Numbered from the stretch's first letter, positions 24,616 through 33,907 are shown. The stretch is 64,000 bases of DNA from Lachnospiraceae bacterium (GCA_015057325.1 SVEQ01000014.1:1-64000); one strand, 5' to 3'. Program-made: numbers and translations. Notes: a model not told the origin generated them from the letters alone.

Positions 24616-26199
24616 ATGGCACAGATTAGTATTAGTAACCTCACTTTTTATTATGAGGGTAGTTTTGATAATATATTTGACGGTGTATCATTTTCGATTG
24701 ATACGAATTGGAAACTTGGATTTATTGGGCGAAATGGTAAGGGAAAAACGACATTTCTGAACCTGCTGATGGGGGAATATGAATATCAGGGAGTGATAAA
24801 TACACCCACTGCATTTGATTATTTTCCGTATAGTATTAATGTCGGTAAATATTTGTCGGCTTCGGAAATGATATCGTCATGGAAGCCCGGTTGCGAGGAA
24901 TGGCGTGTGATATGTGAGCTTGGAAAGCTTAATGAGGATGCGGATATCTTATATAGAGGGTTTGATACATTAAGTCTGGGAGAGCGAACAAAGATAATGC
25001 TTGCGGTTTTGTTTTCAGGGGAAAATGATTTCCTTTTGATCGACGAGCCTACAAATCATTTAGATGAAAAAGCAAGGGAGTGTGTTAAGAATTACCTTGC
25101 GTCTAAGAAAGGATTTATTCTTGTATCCCATGACAGGGAGCTGTTAGATGTCTGTATTGATCATGTTTTAGTTCTTAACAGAAAGACCATTGAAGTTCAA
25201 AATGGTAATTTCACATCGTGGTGGGAGAATAAGACAAAGAAGGATCAGTATGCTCTTGCCGAAAATGAAAAACATAAAAAAGAAATTCGTAAATTAAAAC
25301 AAGCGGCTTTACAGACTTCTAGCTGGGCTGATAAAAATGAAAATACTAAAATTGGATTTGATCCGGTTAAAGAACACGACAGGTCTATAAGTACCCGTGC
25401 GTATATCGGGGCAAAGACTAAAAAAATGCAGAGCAGAGTTAAACAGATGGAAAAGAGGATAGGTAGAGAGATAGAGGAGAAAGAAGATCTGTTGGTAGAT
25501 ATTGAACAGTCTATAGATCTCAAATTAAATCCTCTTATACATCACAAGAGTGTGTTGATTAATATCGATAAGTACGGCTTGAAATATAAGAAGGCGGAAA
25601 AAGTCCTGTTCGACAATCTTTCATTTAATATTAAGCAAGGTGAGCGGATAGCCCTTCATGGTGAAAATGGATGCGGTAAATCAACTCTTATCAGGATGAT
25701 GCTTGATAAGTCGGGGTACAAGTTACCGCATAGTGTAAATAAGAATTCGTGTGAAAACATTGAATCACAAGGTGTTTGTGAGATTGCACCGGGACTTGTA
25801 ATCTCGTATATATCACAGGATACGTCATATCTTTCCGGTAGTATTGATAATTATTGTAAGGAGCATGATCTGGATAAGAGTCTTTTCTGTTCCATATTAC
25901 GCCAGTTAGATATTAGCAGATCGCATCTTTCAAAAAATATTGAGGAATATTCCGAAGGGCAGAAGAAGAAAGTTCTGATTGCTGCAAGTCTGCTCACGCC
26001 CGCACATATTTATATTTGGGATGAACCGCTTAATTATATTGATGTTTTTTCAAGAATGCAGATTGAAAAACTTATACTTGACTATCAACCGACAATGTTG
26101 TTTGTGGAGCATGATGTCAGGTTTCGGGAAGAAATCGCAACAAAAGAGGTTAATTTGGCTACCGGTATTGAAAGTATATTATTTGATGTATTAGAATAG
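24616..26199 (+). CDS. ABC-F ribosomal protection protein (Lsa/Vga/CplR-like)
   Basis: A 527-residue soluble protein with two ABC domains and no membrane part. The start at 24616 has seven bases to AAAGGAGG (24601-24608). Domain 1: Walker A GRNGKGKTT at residues 38-46, signature LSLGERTK, Walker B LLIDEPTNHLD. Between the domains is a long charged linker (about residues 205-310) that would reach into the ribosomal E site. Domain 2: Walker A GENGCGKST, signature YSEGQKKK, Walker B WDEPLNYID. The DEPLNYID variant is typical of the resistance-type proteins that displace lincosamides, streptogramin A and pleuromutilins. The resistance role is inferred from family and from the attenuator-like leader. 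Confidence 0.9.
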   Translation: MAQISISNLTFYYEGSFDNIFDGVSFSIDTNWKLGFIGRNGKGKTTFLNLLMGEYEYQGVINTPTAFDYFPYSINVGKYLSASEMISSWKPGCEEWRVICELGKLNEDADILYRGFDTLSLGERTKIMLAVLFSGENDFLLIDEPTNHLDEKARECVKNYLASKKGFILVSHDRELLDVCIDHVLVLNRKTIEVQNGNFTSWWENKTKKDQYALAENEKHKKEIRKLKQAALQTSSWADKNENTKIGFDPVKEHDRSISTRAYIGAKTKKMQSRVKQMEKRIGREIEEKEDLLVDIEQSIDLKLNPLIHHKSVLINIDKYGLKYKKAEKVLFDNLSFNIKQGERIALHGENGCGKSTLIRMMLDKSGYKLPHSVNKNSCENIESQGVCEIAPGLVISYISQDTSYLSGSIDNYCKEHDLDKSLFCSILRQLDISRSHLSKNIEEYSEGQKKKVLIAASLLTPAHIYIWDEPLNYIDVFSRMQIEKLILDYQPTMLFVEHDVRFREEIATKEVNLATGIESILFDVLE

Positions 26200-26236
26200 A
26201 AATCGTAAGAAATTATAATCAGAGGAGGCTACAACT

Positions 26237-26698
26237 ATGTTAGAGGTTGGAACAAAAGCACCGGATTTTGAATTGCCGGATCAAAACGGGAATATGCACA
26301 AATTGTCGGATTACAAGGGCAAGAAGGTAATCCTGTATTTTTATCCAAAGGATAACACATCGGGCTGTACTAAGCAGGCCTGCGGCTTTTCGGAAAGACT
26401 CCCGCAGTTTACGGAAAAGGGTGCGGTTGTGCTTGGCGTGAGCAAGGATAGTGTTGCTTCACACAAGAAGTTTGAGGAAAAACAGGGGCTTGCATTTACA
26501 ATTCTTGCAGATCCTGAACGTAAGGTTATTGAGGCATATGATGTTTGGAAAGAGAAAAAGAACTATGGTAAGGTATCCATGGGTGTTGTTCGCACAACTT
26601 ATCTTATTGATGAGAACGGAATAATCATTCGTGCGAATGACAAGGTCAAAGCGGCAGATGACCCTGAAAAGATGCTTAATGTTCTTGATGAGGCATAA
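26237..26698 (+). CDS. bcp: thioredoxin-dependent thiol peroxidase Bcp
   Basis: A 153-residue atypical two-cysteine peroxiredoxin that reduces organic hydroperoxides and H2O2 using thioredoxin. Peroxidatic C44 and resolving C49 lie in SGCTKQACGF, the Bcp spacing of four residues; upstream is YFYPKDNT and downstream the conserved RTTYLID. The family size is about 150 residues. The start at 26237 follows AGAGGAGG at 26221-26228. It is a single gene closed by a very strong terminator at 26740. Confidence 0.95.
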   Translation: MLEVGTKAPDFELPDQNGNMHKLSDYKGKKVILYFYPKDNTSGCTKQACGFSERLPQFTEKGAVVLGVSKDSVASHKKFEEKQGLAFTILADPERKVIEAYDVWKEKKNYGKVSMGVVRTTYLIDENGIIIRANDKVKAADDPEKMLNVLDEA

Positions 26699-26739
26699 AA
26701 AAGTTGACTATGGAGAGGGTATAGCACATGAATGATGAG

Positions 26740-26782
26740 AAACCTGTAGGTGTCTGCAAATGCAGATACCTACAGGTTTTTT
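26740..26782 (+). terminator. Rho-independent terminator after bcp
   Basis: A near-perfect stem of about 19 bp (26740-26758 with 26761-26779) has a very small loop and is followed by a T-run. Confidence 0.92.
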
Positions 26783-26859
26783 GTTATGCAACATGGTAAC
26801 AGCTACTTATAAATTTTATGTGTCAAGAATAATGATTATCGCAACACGATAAAAAGTTG

Positions 26860-26888
26860 TTGACAAACGGTAGAAAGTGGTTTATACT
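26860..26888 (+). promoter_or_regulatory. sigma-A promoter of DUF2975-XRE operon
   Basis: TTGACA at 26860-26865 and TATACT at 26883-26888 have a 17-bp spacer. Confidence 0.8.
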
Positions 26889-26924
26889 CTAAACTGCAAT
26901 AAGCAAAAAGGAGGTATATGTCGT

Positions 26925-27404
26925 ATGGAACAGAAAGCATTAGCGACATGGCTTAAAATAATTATTATAGGAGTCGGTATTTGTGGTTTGGTGGTTTATT
27001 TTATTGTCTTTCCGAGTTATGGACAATCAATTGTAAATGATTACCCTGAATTTGCGAATAGGTTTTTGCCATGGCTGGTATTTTTATGGATAACCGCAAT
27101 ACCGTGTTATGCCGCGCTTGTTTTTGGCTGGAAGATAGCTGTTAACATTGGAAGAGATAAGTCTTTTTCGAATGATAATGCAAGTTATCTTAAGTGGATA
27201 GCATGGTTTGCCGCAGCAGATGCAATATTCTTTTTTGTGGGAAATATAGTATTGTGGTTAGCTGATATGAGTCATCCCGGCGTAGTATTGTTATCATTGA
27301 TAGTAGTTTTTGCCGGTGTTGCAATAGCAGTTGCATCGGCGGGCTTGTCACATTTAGTACAAAAAGCAGCGGTGCTTCAGGAACAAAGTGATTTAACGAT
27401 ATAG
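26925..27404 (+). CDS. DUF2975 membrane protein
   Basis: A 159-residue four-helix membrane protein of the DUF2975 (YoaS-like) family. The start at 26925 follows AAGGAGG at 26908-26914. Hydrophobic segments lie at about residues 10-32, 47-68, 90-112 and 118-140, followed by the typical end SAGLSHLVQKAAVLQEQSDL. It stands nine bases before a small XRE regulator; DUF2975/XRE pairs occur widely in Firmicutes, the regulator probably sensing the state of the membrane protein. Function of the pair is unknown. Confidence 0.87.
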   Translation: MEQKALATWLKIIIIGVGICGLVVYFIVFPSYGQSIVNDYPEFANRFLPWLVFLWITAIPCYAALVFGWKIAVNIGRDKSFSNDNASYLKWIAWFAAADAIFFFVGNIVLWLADMSHPGVVLLSLIVVFAGVAIAVASAGLSHLVQKAAVLQEQSDLTI

Positions 27405-27413
27405 GAGGTTGCC

Positions 27414-27653
27414 ATGGGAAATGATTTGAATGAAGAAGAATTGAACGGCGAACTCATTTTTAATATAGACGTTATGCTTGCAAAACGAAAAATGAGTGTT
27501 ACGGAATTGGCAAACAAAGTCGGAATCACGATTGCAAACATGTCGGTTCTAAAAACCGGTAAGGCAAAGGCGTTAAAGATATCAACCCTGATTAAAATAT
27601 GTGATGCCCTCGATTGCCAGCCGGGAGATATTTTGGAGTTTAGAAGAAAGTAA
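27414..27653 (+). CDS. small XRE-family helix-turn-helix regulator (YozG-like)
   Basis: A 79-residue DNA-binding protein of the HTH_26 type. The helix-turn-helix runs MSVTELANKVGITIANMSVL at about residues 26-45, and the family ending STLIKICDALDCQPGDILEF is present at 56-75. The ribosome binding site AGGAGG overlaps the stop of the DUF2975 gene. It probably autoregulates the operon through the promoter at 26860; no clear palindrome is seen there. Confidence 0.9.
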   Translation: MGNDLNEEELNGELIFNIDVMLAKRKMSVTELANKVGITIANMSVLKTGKAKALKISTLIKICDALDCQPGDILEFRRK

Positions 27654-27668
27654 AGGGGTTGATTAGAA

Positions 27669-28244
27669 ATGAAAAAAAGAATATGTTTATTTCTAGTTCC
27701 TTGTATAGTGTGTTTTGGAATAGTCGGGTACTACTGGTTTTCTGAATTATCTACTGCAAGTGCAAATGAAGTGACAGCCTCATCTGTGCCGGTGGTGAGT
27801 GTCAAGGTTAAATCAAATGAAACTTCGAAAATACAATATGCAATGTTATATGACGATGGCGGCATTGAAGAGCTTGACAACACATTTGATGTGGATGATG
27901 CGGAAGTGTTCACGGCAGATGTCAATAATTTTTCAACAGAAGTTAAGAATAACAAGGTTGTTAATTCACTTGTCAGTACGGTTGTAATAGATAATTCGGG
28001 GAATGAGATTGAAGCTGATACCGAGATAGCCAAATTACTTAATACACTTTCAGATACGGTTGATCATGGAATAATTGAAGCAAAAATATTTAAGGAGGGT
28101 CAAAAGTATTTTGTTGCCGTTCAAACAAATGTCAACCTACAGAGCCCATGTGTATTTTACGAATATGATCAAAATGAAGGAACGCTTGAAGAACTATTTG
28201 CATGGAATGATGTAGAAATTACGGGCGTGGCGTTGGCAAAATAA
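27669..28244 (+). CDS. exported or membrane-anchored protein of unknown function
   Basis: A 191-residue protein with an N-terminal signal/anchor (about residues 4-27, MKKRICLFLVPCIVCFGIVG) and a Ser/Val-rich extracellular domain of beta character. A possible signal peptidase site is ASA at about residues 35-37. No cysteine-based lipobox is placed correctly. It begins 15 bp after the XRE regulator and may be the third gene of that operon. No family is recognised. Confidence 0.65.
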   Translation: MKKRICLFLVPCIVCFGIVGYYWFSELSTASANEVTASSVPVVSVKVKSNETSKIQYAMLYDDGGIEELDNTFDVDDAEVFTADVNNFSTEVKNNKVVNSLVSTVVIDNSGNEIEADTEIAKLLNTLSDTVDHGIIEAKIFKEGQKYFVAVQTNVNLQSPCVFYEYDQNEGTLEELFAWNDVEITGVALAK

Positions 28245-28279
28245 AACTTGATATGGCCAATATATTGTAAAAGTATCCC

Positions 28280-28331
28280 TTGACAAATCTGGTTTATAGG
28301 TATAAACTAAAGCTGGTTTACAACTATAAAC
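28280..28331 (+). promoter_or_regulatory. promoter with twin BlaI-type operators
   Basis: TTGACA at 28280-28285 is followed by TAAACT (28303-28308) at 17 bp. Two similar dyads overlap it: GTTTATA-GG-TATAAAC (28292-28307, perfect) and GTTTACA-AC-TATAAAC (28316-28331). They have the same geometry and start 24 bp apart. They are the likely sites of the BlaI-like repressor at 28348. Confidence 0.8.
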
Positions 28332-28347
28332 TAAAGGCGGTGATTAT

Positions 28348-28713
28348 ATGAAAACAATAGAGCTAGCAGCTGTTCAAGAACGCTTCGCAGATATTGTCTG
28401 GAAGTATGAACCAATTTCATCAGGGGATTTGGTAAAGGTATGTGAGAAAGAATTGAGTTGGAAGAAACCTACCACATATACAGTCCTTAGAAAACTTTGT
28501 GAAAAAGGCTTACTTCAGAATGTGGACGGGATAGTTTCTTCGCTTATTAGCAAAGAAGAGTTTTATTCTGAAAAAAGCGAGCAGATTATCAAAGATTCCT
28601 ATGAAGGATCACTTCCTGCATTCATTGCGGCTTTTACATCACGTAAAAAGTTGACGGAGAATGAGGTGGATGAGATTCAACGAATGATTGATTCATTTAA
28701 AAAGGAGGTGTGA
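28348..28713 (+). CDS. BlaI/MecI-family transcriptional repressor
   Basis: A 121-residue winged-helix repressor. The N-terminal DNA-binding part includes DIVWKYEPISSGDLVK, then WKKPTTYTVLRKLCEKGLL, the family signature, followed by a helical dimerisation part with YEGSLPAFIAAF near residues 92-103. Length fits the family (about 120-130). It is encoded directly before an M56 sensor peptidase with a short gap, the usual bla/mec arrangement. It should bind the two dyads at 28292 and 28316. Confidence 0.92.
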   Translation: MKTIELAAVQERFADIVWKYEPISSGDLVKVCEKELSWKKPTTYTVLRKLCEKGLLQNVDGIVSSLISKEEFYSEKSEQIIKDSYEGSLPAFIAAFTSRKKLTENEVDEIQRMIDSFKKEV

Positions 28714-28718
28714 TAGTC

Positions 28719-30137
28719 ATGAGTACTGTATTCCTAAAGGTTTTAAATATGAGTTTGAATGCTACATGGCTTATTCTTGTGGTGCTTATACTACGCATAG
28801 CACTTAAGAAATCGCCTAAGTGGATTTCATGTGTGCTTTGGGCTCTTGTGGCAGTAAGACTAATTTGTCCGTTTTCGTTTGAAAGTGTGTTTAGTCTTCT
28901 TCCAAGCAGCGAAATAATTCCGGCCAATATTGCTACAGAACAAACGCCTAAAATTAATACCGGAGTTACAGTTATTAATAATGCAGTTAATCCGATAATA
29001 TCAAAATCATTTGAAGTAAATGAAGTTGCAAGTGTTAATACATTACAAGTGGTTATATCCGCTGCAGCGGTTATATGGGTATGCGGAACGATTGTGTTAC
29101 TCTTATACGCGGGAATTAGTTACATTTTACTCAAAAGAAAAGTTAGCACGGCAGTTCCGCTGGGTGATAAAACTCTTGAATGTGATGAGATTATGACACC
29201 GTTTATTCTTGGAATTATAAGACCGAAAATTTATGTGCCTTCTTGTGTTGATGATGAAACTTTGGAAATGGTAATGGCGCATGAGAAAGCACATTTAGGA
29301 AGGTTTGACCACTGGTGGAAACCTTTTGGATTTCTGTTGTTGGCGGTGTATTGGTTCAATCCTATTTGTTGGATAGCGTATTTCTTTCTTTGCAGGGATA
29401 TAGAAGCAGCTTGTGATGAAAAGGTAATAAGAGATAAGGACAAGGGTTTCATAGCAGCATATTCGCAGGCATTACTTGATCTTAGCGTATCTAGAAAGTT
29501 GATTTCGGCATGTCCTGTAGCATTTGGAGAGAATGGAGTGAAAATGCGAGTTAAAGGAGTGTTAAACTATAAGAAACCGACATTTTGGGTGGTATTTCTT
29601 GCAATCACAAGTTGTGTGATTGTCATGCTTTGTTTCCTTACAACGCCGATTTCTTCATTTACAATAACCGAAGACAAGGAGAACGGTACATCAGAACAGG
29701 AGGACGAGAATAACGAAAGTTCAGATATGGTAGAATCTGAACAAACATATGAACTTGTTCATTACCCGGAAGAAATAAGTGATGTGGTTTCAATAGATGT
29801 ATCGATAGGTGGAAATGTGCTGCCACCGGAACTTGGTCTTACTGATGGTCAAACTTATCATTTACGTTGTGACAATCCTTTAATAATAAGTCAAATCCTA
29901 GGAGCAATTTATTCGGGTGTCGAGGAGAAAGGACAGAGTAGTTGCCCGTTTGATGCAATGATGTATTTATCAATGAAAGATGGAAGAGGCGCATATATCC
30001 AACTGGCAACGGACAGTTGCTCGATGTATATGATGGACGGAGTATGCTACAGTTACTCTGAAGAATCGAATGAAAACTTTTGGAAGCTTATAAAAGAGTT
30101 TGACATGGTGAATGAAGAAACACATGTATATGATTAA
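28719..30137 (+). CDS. BlaR1/MecR1-family M56 sensor metallopeptidase
   Basis: A 472-residue membrane peptidase. The ATG at 28719 is preferred to the GTG at 28710, which is one base from AGGAGG. Membrane segments lie near residues 15-28, 36-53, 110-137, 205-225 and 298-316. The zinc site HEKAH is at residues 188-192, with the downstream glutamate in EAACDEKVI. The external C-terminal domain is only about 150 residues and lacks the SxxK and KTG motifs of a penicillin-binding sensor, so it is not a beta-lactam receptor of the classical kind. Activation would cleave the BlaI-like repressor. A terminator follows at 30147. Confidence 0.88.
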   Translation: MSTVFLKVLNMSLNATWLILVVLILRIALKKSPKWISCVLWALVAVRLICPFSFESVFSLLPSSEIIPANIATEQTPKINTGVTVINNAVNPIISKSFEVNEVASVNTLQVVISAAAVIWVCGTIVLLLYAGISYILLKRKVSTAVPLGDKTLECDEIMTPFILGIIRPKIYVPSCVDDETLEMVMAHEKAHLGRFDHWWKPFGFLLLAVYWFNPICWIAYFFLCRDIEAACDEKVIRDKDKGFIAAYSQALLDLSVSRKLISACPVAFGENGVKMRVKGVLNYKKPTFWVVFLAITSCVIVMLCFLTTPISSFTITEDKENGTSEQEDENNESSDMVESEQTYELVHYPEEISDVVSIDVSIGGNVLPPELGLTDGQTYHLRCDNPLIISQILGAIYSGVEEKGQSSCPFDAMMYLSMKDGRGAYIQLATDSCSMYMMDGVCYSYSEESNENFWKLIKEFDMVNEETHVYD

Positions 30138-30146
30138 TATGAATGA

Positions 30147-30183
30147 AAGTCTATGTGATATTAGGTTATCACATAGACTTTTT
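30147..30183 (+). terminator. Rho-independent terminator after M56 peptidase
   Basis: AAGTCTATGTGATA (30147-30160) pairs with TATCACATAGACTT (30167-30180) around a six-base loop and is followed by a T-run. Confidence 0.9.
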
Positions 30184-30207
30184 GTAATTTTTGCAAAAAA
30201 ATCAAGA

Positions 30208-30239
30208 GTCACTTTAATGTCATTTTGGTGTGCTACTAT
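30208..30239 (+). promoter_or_regulatory. dual GTCA box and -10 of MacB-like exporter operon
   Basis: GTCACTTTAATGTCA (30208-30222) contains GTCA twice with an 11-bp period, one helical turn. TACTAT (30234-30239) serves as -10, and there is no good -35. The identical arrangement precedes the two-component genes at 33908-33939. Direct repeats in place of a -35 box are typical of activation by OmpR-type regulators. Confidence 0.75.
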
Positions 30240-30294
30240 GGTAGCATCTTATATAAGAATTAACTTCAAAAAAGAAAAAACGGAGGAAAATGAA

Positions 30295-30957
30295 GTGGAA
30301 ATAGTTAGGGTTGAACATCTTGTAAAAACATATGGCGAGGGTGATGTAGAGGTACGCGCCGTCGATGACGTATCATTTAGCGTAGAAAAGGGAGAGTTCC
30401 TCTGCATTATAGGAGCAAGTGGAAGCGGTAAGTCAACACTTATGCACCTTATCGGTGGTGTGGACAGACCGACATCTGGAAGCGTGTATATCGATGGCGA
30501 GGACATATTTAAAATGAAGGATGACACGTTAGCTGTATTTAGGAGACGCCAGGTCGGAATTATATACCAGTTTTATAATCTTTTGCCGGTGCTTACAGCG
30601 TATGAGAACATTACGCTTCCGATGGATCTTGATGGACAGAATGTCTCAAAAGAAAGAGTTGATGAGGTTATCAATCAGTTAGGTCTTAACGGCAGAGAGA
30701 ATCATTTACCGAACCAGCTGTCAGGAGGACAGCAGCAGAGAGTGGCAATTGGCAGAGCGATTATCAATAATCCAGCGGTAATTCTTGCAGACGAACTTAC
30801 AGGTAACTTGGATAAGAAAGCAAGTGATGAGATAATAGGTCTTTTAAAGGAAACCAATAAGAAGCATGGACAGACGATCATAATGATTACGCATGATCTT
30901 GAGATTGCAAAACAGGCAGACAGGGTGCTTACAATGGTTGATGGAAAGTTGAAGTAG
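30295..30957 (+). CDS. ABC transporter ATP-binding protein (MacB/LolD/BceA type)
   Basis: A 220-residue ATPase. The GTG start at 30295 is set by CGGAGG at 30281-30286; the longer upstream reading overlaps the terminator and operator. Walker A is GASGSGKST, the signature LSGGQQQRVAIGRA, Walker B VILADELTGNLD (with Glu-Leu instead of Glu-Pro), and the H-loop MITHDLEIA. The size and motifs are those of the MacB/LolD/BceA clade, which works with FtsX-type permeases such as the next gene, 21 bp downstream. Likely role: removal or sensing of antimicrobial peptides. Confidence 0.93.
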   Translation: MEIVRVEHLVKTYGEGDVEVRAVDDVSFSVEKGEFLCIIGASGSGKSTLMHLIGGVDRPTSGSVYIDGEDIFKMKDDTLAVFRRRQVGIIYQFYNLLPVLTAYENITLPMDLDGQNVSKERVDEVINQLGLNGRENHLPNQLSGGQQQRVAIGRAIINNPAVILADELTGNLDKKASDEIIGLLKETNKKHGQTIIMITHDLEIAKQADRVLTMVDGKLK

Positions 30958-30978
30958 GATAAGAAAGAGGATTGAAAA

Positions 30979-33777
30979 ATGGATGTTATAAAAAACTTTG
31001 TCAAACGTAATATGGCGCGCAACAGAAAGCGTACCATTGTTACAATAATAGGCGTCATGCTTTCAGCCGCGTTGATGTGTGCGGTTGCAGGAATGGTGGC
31101 GACATTCCGTGAAGGAATGCTGACTTTTTACAGATCTAATTATGGATCGTTCTATGGTAAAGCGGAGAATGTTCCGGTTGCGAAACTCTCCTATATAACC
31201 GACAATGCACATGTTACGAGAGCCGGCGTTGCACTTGCAGTAGGAACTGTATTTTCACCAAGTTCCAATGCGAATAATCAGGATATGTATGCGGGCAATC
31301 CTTATATGTATATCATGGCATTTGATGACACAGCGTTTGAGGATGTTGCTCTTAATGTTAAGGAAGGCCGTTTGCCGGAAAATGATACTGAACTTTTGGT
31401 AAATGAGCTTGTAATGCCAAAAGAATGGAAAGTGGGAGATAAGGTAACTTTAGATGTCGGACATAGAGAACTTTTTGGAGAAGATGTTGCAATCGAAGGT
31501 GGATATTTCTCTAAAGATAGGATAGAAGAGGATATCCGCAGCGTTTTGGAAATGAACGATGATGAAGTAGATACAGCTTTTGATCTGGATGTGTTGAAAA
31601 ATTATGACATTGAGAATCTTGTTGGTGATTATATAGCGGATGCGGTGCCAAGAGAGTACACAATTGTTGGTGTGATGGAAAGCCCTAACAATTTGGTGCA
31701 GGTGTATGGTAGAGGTGGTTTTATCTGCCTTACACGAATGAAAGATATGGACACTTTTTCAGCTTATAGAGATACGGATGCATTCACAGCCAATGTTTTT
31801 TACACATTTGATAAAGCTACGAAGTATGGTACTTATAATGCAAAACTTTCTGAAACACTCGGTGTTGAGACAGATTGGTATGACGGAAGTGAAGATGTCG
31901 GTAAGGTTGAAGAGGAAACGACAGGTGATTCCATAGATGCCAAGATGGTTGCACCTTATAAAGGTTCCATAAATCCGTCAGTTACAACAGAGAAAAATGA
32001 TTATGTGAAAATCCTAGGTGGTGTCGGTGATACAGCAGCTGCTGCGGTTGAGGCGCTTGCGGCGATAATAATAGGTATAATTGTTGTAACAAGTGTGTTT
32101 GTAATAAGCAACAGTTTTAGAATATCGGTATCAGAGAAAAAGATACAGCTCGGTATGCTTTCAAGCATTGGTGCGACAAAAAGACAGATTAAGAAGATTG
32201 TGTTAAAAGAAGGTTTGTATATTGGAGCTATTGGAACTGCCCTTGGAATATTGCTTGGTATATTTGTTGTAGCAATTCTTACTGTGGTTGTTCAGATGCT
32301 CATTGGGGATTTGTTGAAAATCACATTCCGTTTTGTATTCCCATGGTGGGTAGTAGTCATAGTAATAGTTATGTCGGCAATTACCATTTACTTCTCTTGT
32401 ATCCTTCCGGCACGTACTGCAGCGAAGATTTCGCCGATTGAGGCTATAAGAGGGAATAAAGAAGTTAAGCTAAAAGGTAAGAAATTAAAAACAGGATGGA
32501 TTACAAGAAAGCTCTTTGGTATAGGCGGTGTGATTGCAGCAAAGAATCTGAAGCGAAGCAGAAGAAGTTACCGTACAACGGTAGTGTCACTTGTTATCGG
32601 AGTGGCTGCATTTATTGCACTTTCGGCATTTCTTGATTACGGAAAAGAAATATCTGTAATGATGTATGGTGACTGGGGATATGACGTTTCGGTTACCGAC
32701 AGTGGCGGAAATAACGAGCAGCAGTTAAATAACTACAAGGAGTATGAGAAACTTAGCAGTATTGAAGGAATAAGAGAATATTCACTTTTAAGAATACTTC
32801 CGGTTGATGTTCCGGGCAATGTTGTTAATGATAACTTCAAAGATTACGTCGAAAATGGCGAATGGAATATGGAAATGGTTGTGTGTGACAGGGAATCATT
32901 TAATAGATATCTTGAAAAGATAAATGTAAGCGCCAATCCGAAAGATGCGGTAATTCTTGTGGATACAACCACTATGGTAAATGAAGATAACTCATATGAA
33001 GAAGGCAGATTCACTAATTCGAAAAAAGGCGATGTTTTTTCTGTTACATCTGATGTATACGGAGATAACGAAGATGCTCGTAAGAATGCAGGTGAGATTT
33101 TTGAAAAAGATGTGCAGATAACAGAAGTAAGCGATGTAAAACCAACAGGTATTAGATGGGATAATTACGGAGGCTACTTAATTGTAAGCGAGGATTATTT
33201 TGGAGATAATCTTCCTGAAGGATTGCAAAATCATGGTCTATATATTAATACAGATGAACCGGCAGAATTGATTGATTCGTTAAATGAAGTGTTAAAGAGC
33301 GATGGACTTCGAGAGGATTTCTTCATGGAGAATATTGCAAAAGACAGATCTGATATGGAGAGTCTGATGCTTCTTATTTCAATATTCTTATATGGATTTA
33401 TTATAGTAACAATGCTCATCGCGGTTACAAACGTATTTAATACAATCCATACGAACATGAATCTTCGTGCAAAGGAGTTTGCTATGCTTAAGTCGGTAGG
33501 AATGACGGGGAATGAGTTTAACCGCATGATTCGTCTTGAGAGTATTATGTATGGAGCAAGGTCTTTGATAATCGGTATTCCTTTAGGTACTGCCTTATCT
33601 TACGCAATATATAAAGCGTTTGCTAAGGAAGTCGATTTTGGATACTCAATACCTTTTATTCCAATGTTAATTGCAACAGTTTTTGTGGCAATAGTTGTAT
33701 GGATTACGATGCATTTTTCATTGGCAAAGATTAAGAAACAGAATATAATCGAGACAATAAGAAAGCAGACATATTAA
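30979..33777 (+). CDS. FtsX-family ABC transporter permease, double domain
   Basis: A 932-residue permease with two FtsX core modules: membrane segments near residue 20-40 and 350-500, then near 535-560 and 790-925. Each repeat carries the ISVSEKKIQLGMLSSIGATK or MNLRAKEFAMLKSVGMT coupling helix. Large extracellular domains lie at about residues 45-345 and 565-785. It pairs with the ATPase at 30295. Exporters of this shape act on peptides, lipoproteins or antibiotics. It is probably controlled by the two-component system directly downstream. The start at 30979 follows AAAGAGGA. Confidence 0.92.
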   Translation: MDVIKNFVKRNMARNRKRTIVTIIGVMLSAALMCAVAGMVATFREGMLTFYRSNYGSFYGKAENVPVAKLSYITDNAHVTRAGVALAVGTVFSPSSNANNQDMYAGNPYMYIMAFDDTAFEDVALNVKEGRLPENDTELLVNELVMPKEWKVGDKVTLDVGHRELFGEDVAIEGGYFSKDRIEEDIRSVLEMNDDEVDTAFDLDVLKNYDIENLVGDYIADAVPREYTIVGVMESPNNLVQVYGRGGFICLTRMKDMDTFSAYRDTDAFTANVFYTFDKATKYGTYNAKLSETLGVETDWYDGSEDVGKVEEETTGDSIDAKMVAPYKGSINPSVTTEKNDYVKILGGVGDTAAAAVEALAAIIIGIIVVTSVFVISNSFRISVSEKKIQLGMLSSIGATKRQIKKIVLKEGLYIGAIGTALGILLGIFVVAILTVVVQMLIGDLLKITFRFVFPWWVVVIVIVMSAITIYFSCILPARTAAKISPIEAIRGNKEVKLKGKKLKTGWITRKLFGIGGVIAAKNLKRSRRSYRTTVVSLVIGVAAFIALSAFLDYGKEISVMMYGDWGYDVSVTDSGGNNEQQLNNYKEYEKLSSIEGIREYSLLRILPVDVPGNVVNDNFKDYVENGEWNMEMVVCDRESFNRYLEKINVSANPKDAVILVDTTTMVNEDNSYEEGRFTNSKKGDVFSVTSDVYGDNEDARKNAGEIFEKDVQITEVSDVKPTGIRWDNYGGYLIVSEDYFGDNLPEGLQNHGLYINTDEPAELIDSLNEVLKSDGLREDFFMENIAKDRSDMESLMLLISIFLYGFIIVTMLIAVTNVFNTIHTNMNLRAKEFAMLKSVGMTGNEFNRMIRLESIMYGARSLIIGIPLGTALSYAIYKAFAKEVDFGYSIPFIPMLIATVFVAIVVWITMHFSLAKIKKQNIIETIRKQTY

Positions 33778-33802
33778 ACAACATAAATGAATAAAACATC
33801 AT

Positions 33803-33842
33803 TGCATGTGGCGACAGTCTTAAGGGGCTGTCGTCATTTGCA
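33803..33842 (+). other. hairpin without T-run between exporter and regulator genes
   Basis: TGCATGTGGCGACAG pairs with CTGTCGTCATTTGCA (33803-33817 with 33828-33842, two mismatches). No T-run follows, so it may be an mRNA-stabilising 3' end rather than an intrinsic terminator. Confidence 0.55.
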
Positions 33843-33907
33843 TTTAGTTTGCCTTTTAACATAAAGGAATGTGTGTTACTATAAAAAAGGTTTGAAAAAA
33901 AATTAAA

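Noticed and set aside
30112-30294. N-terminal extension of the MacB-like ATPase
   Set aside because: It would run through a terminator and the promoter/operator, and the GTG at 30295 has a proper ribosome binding site.
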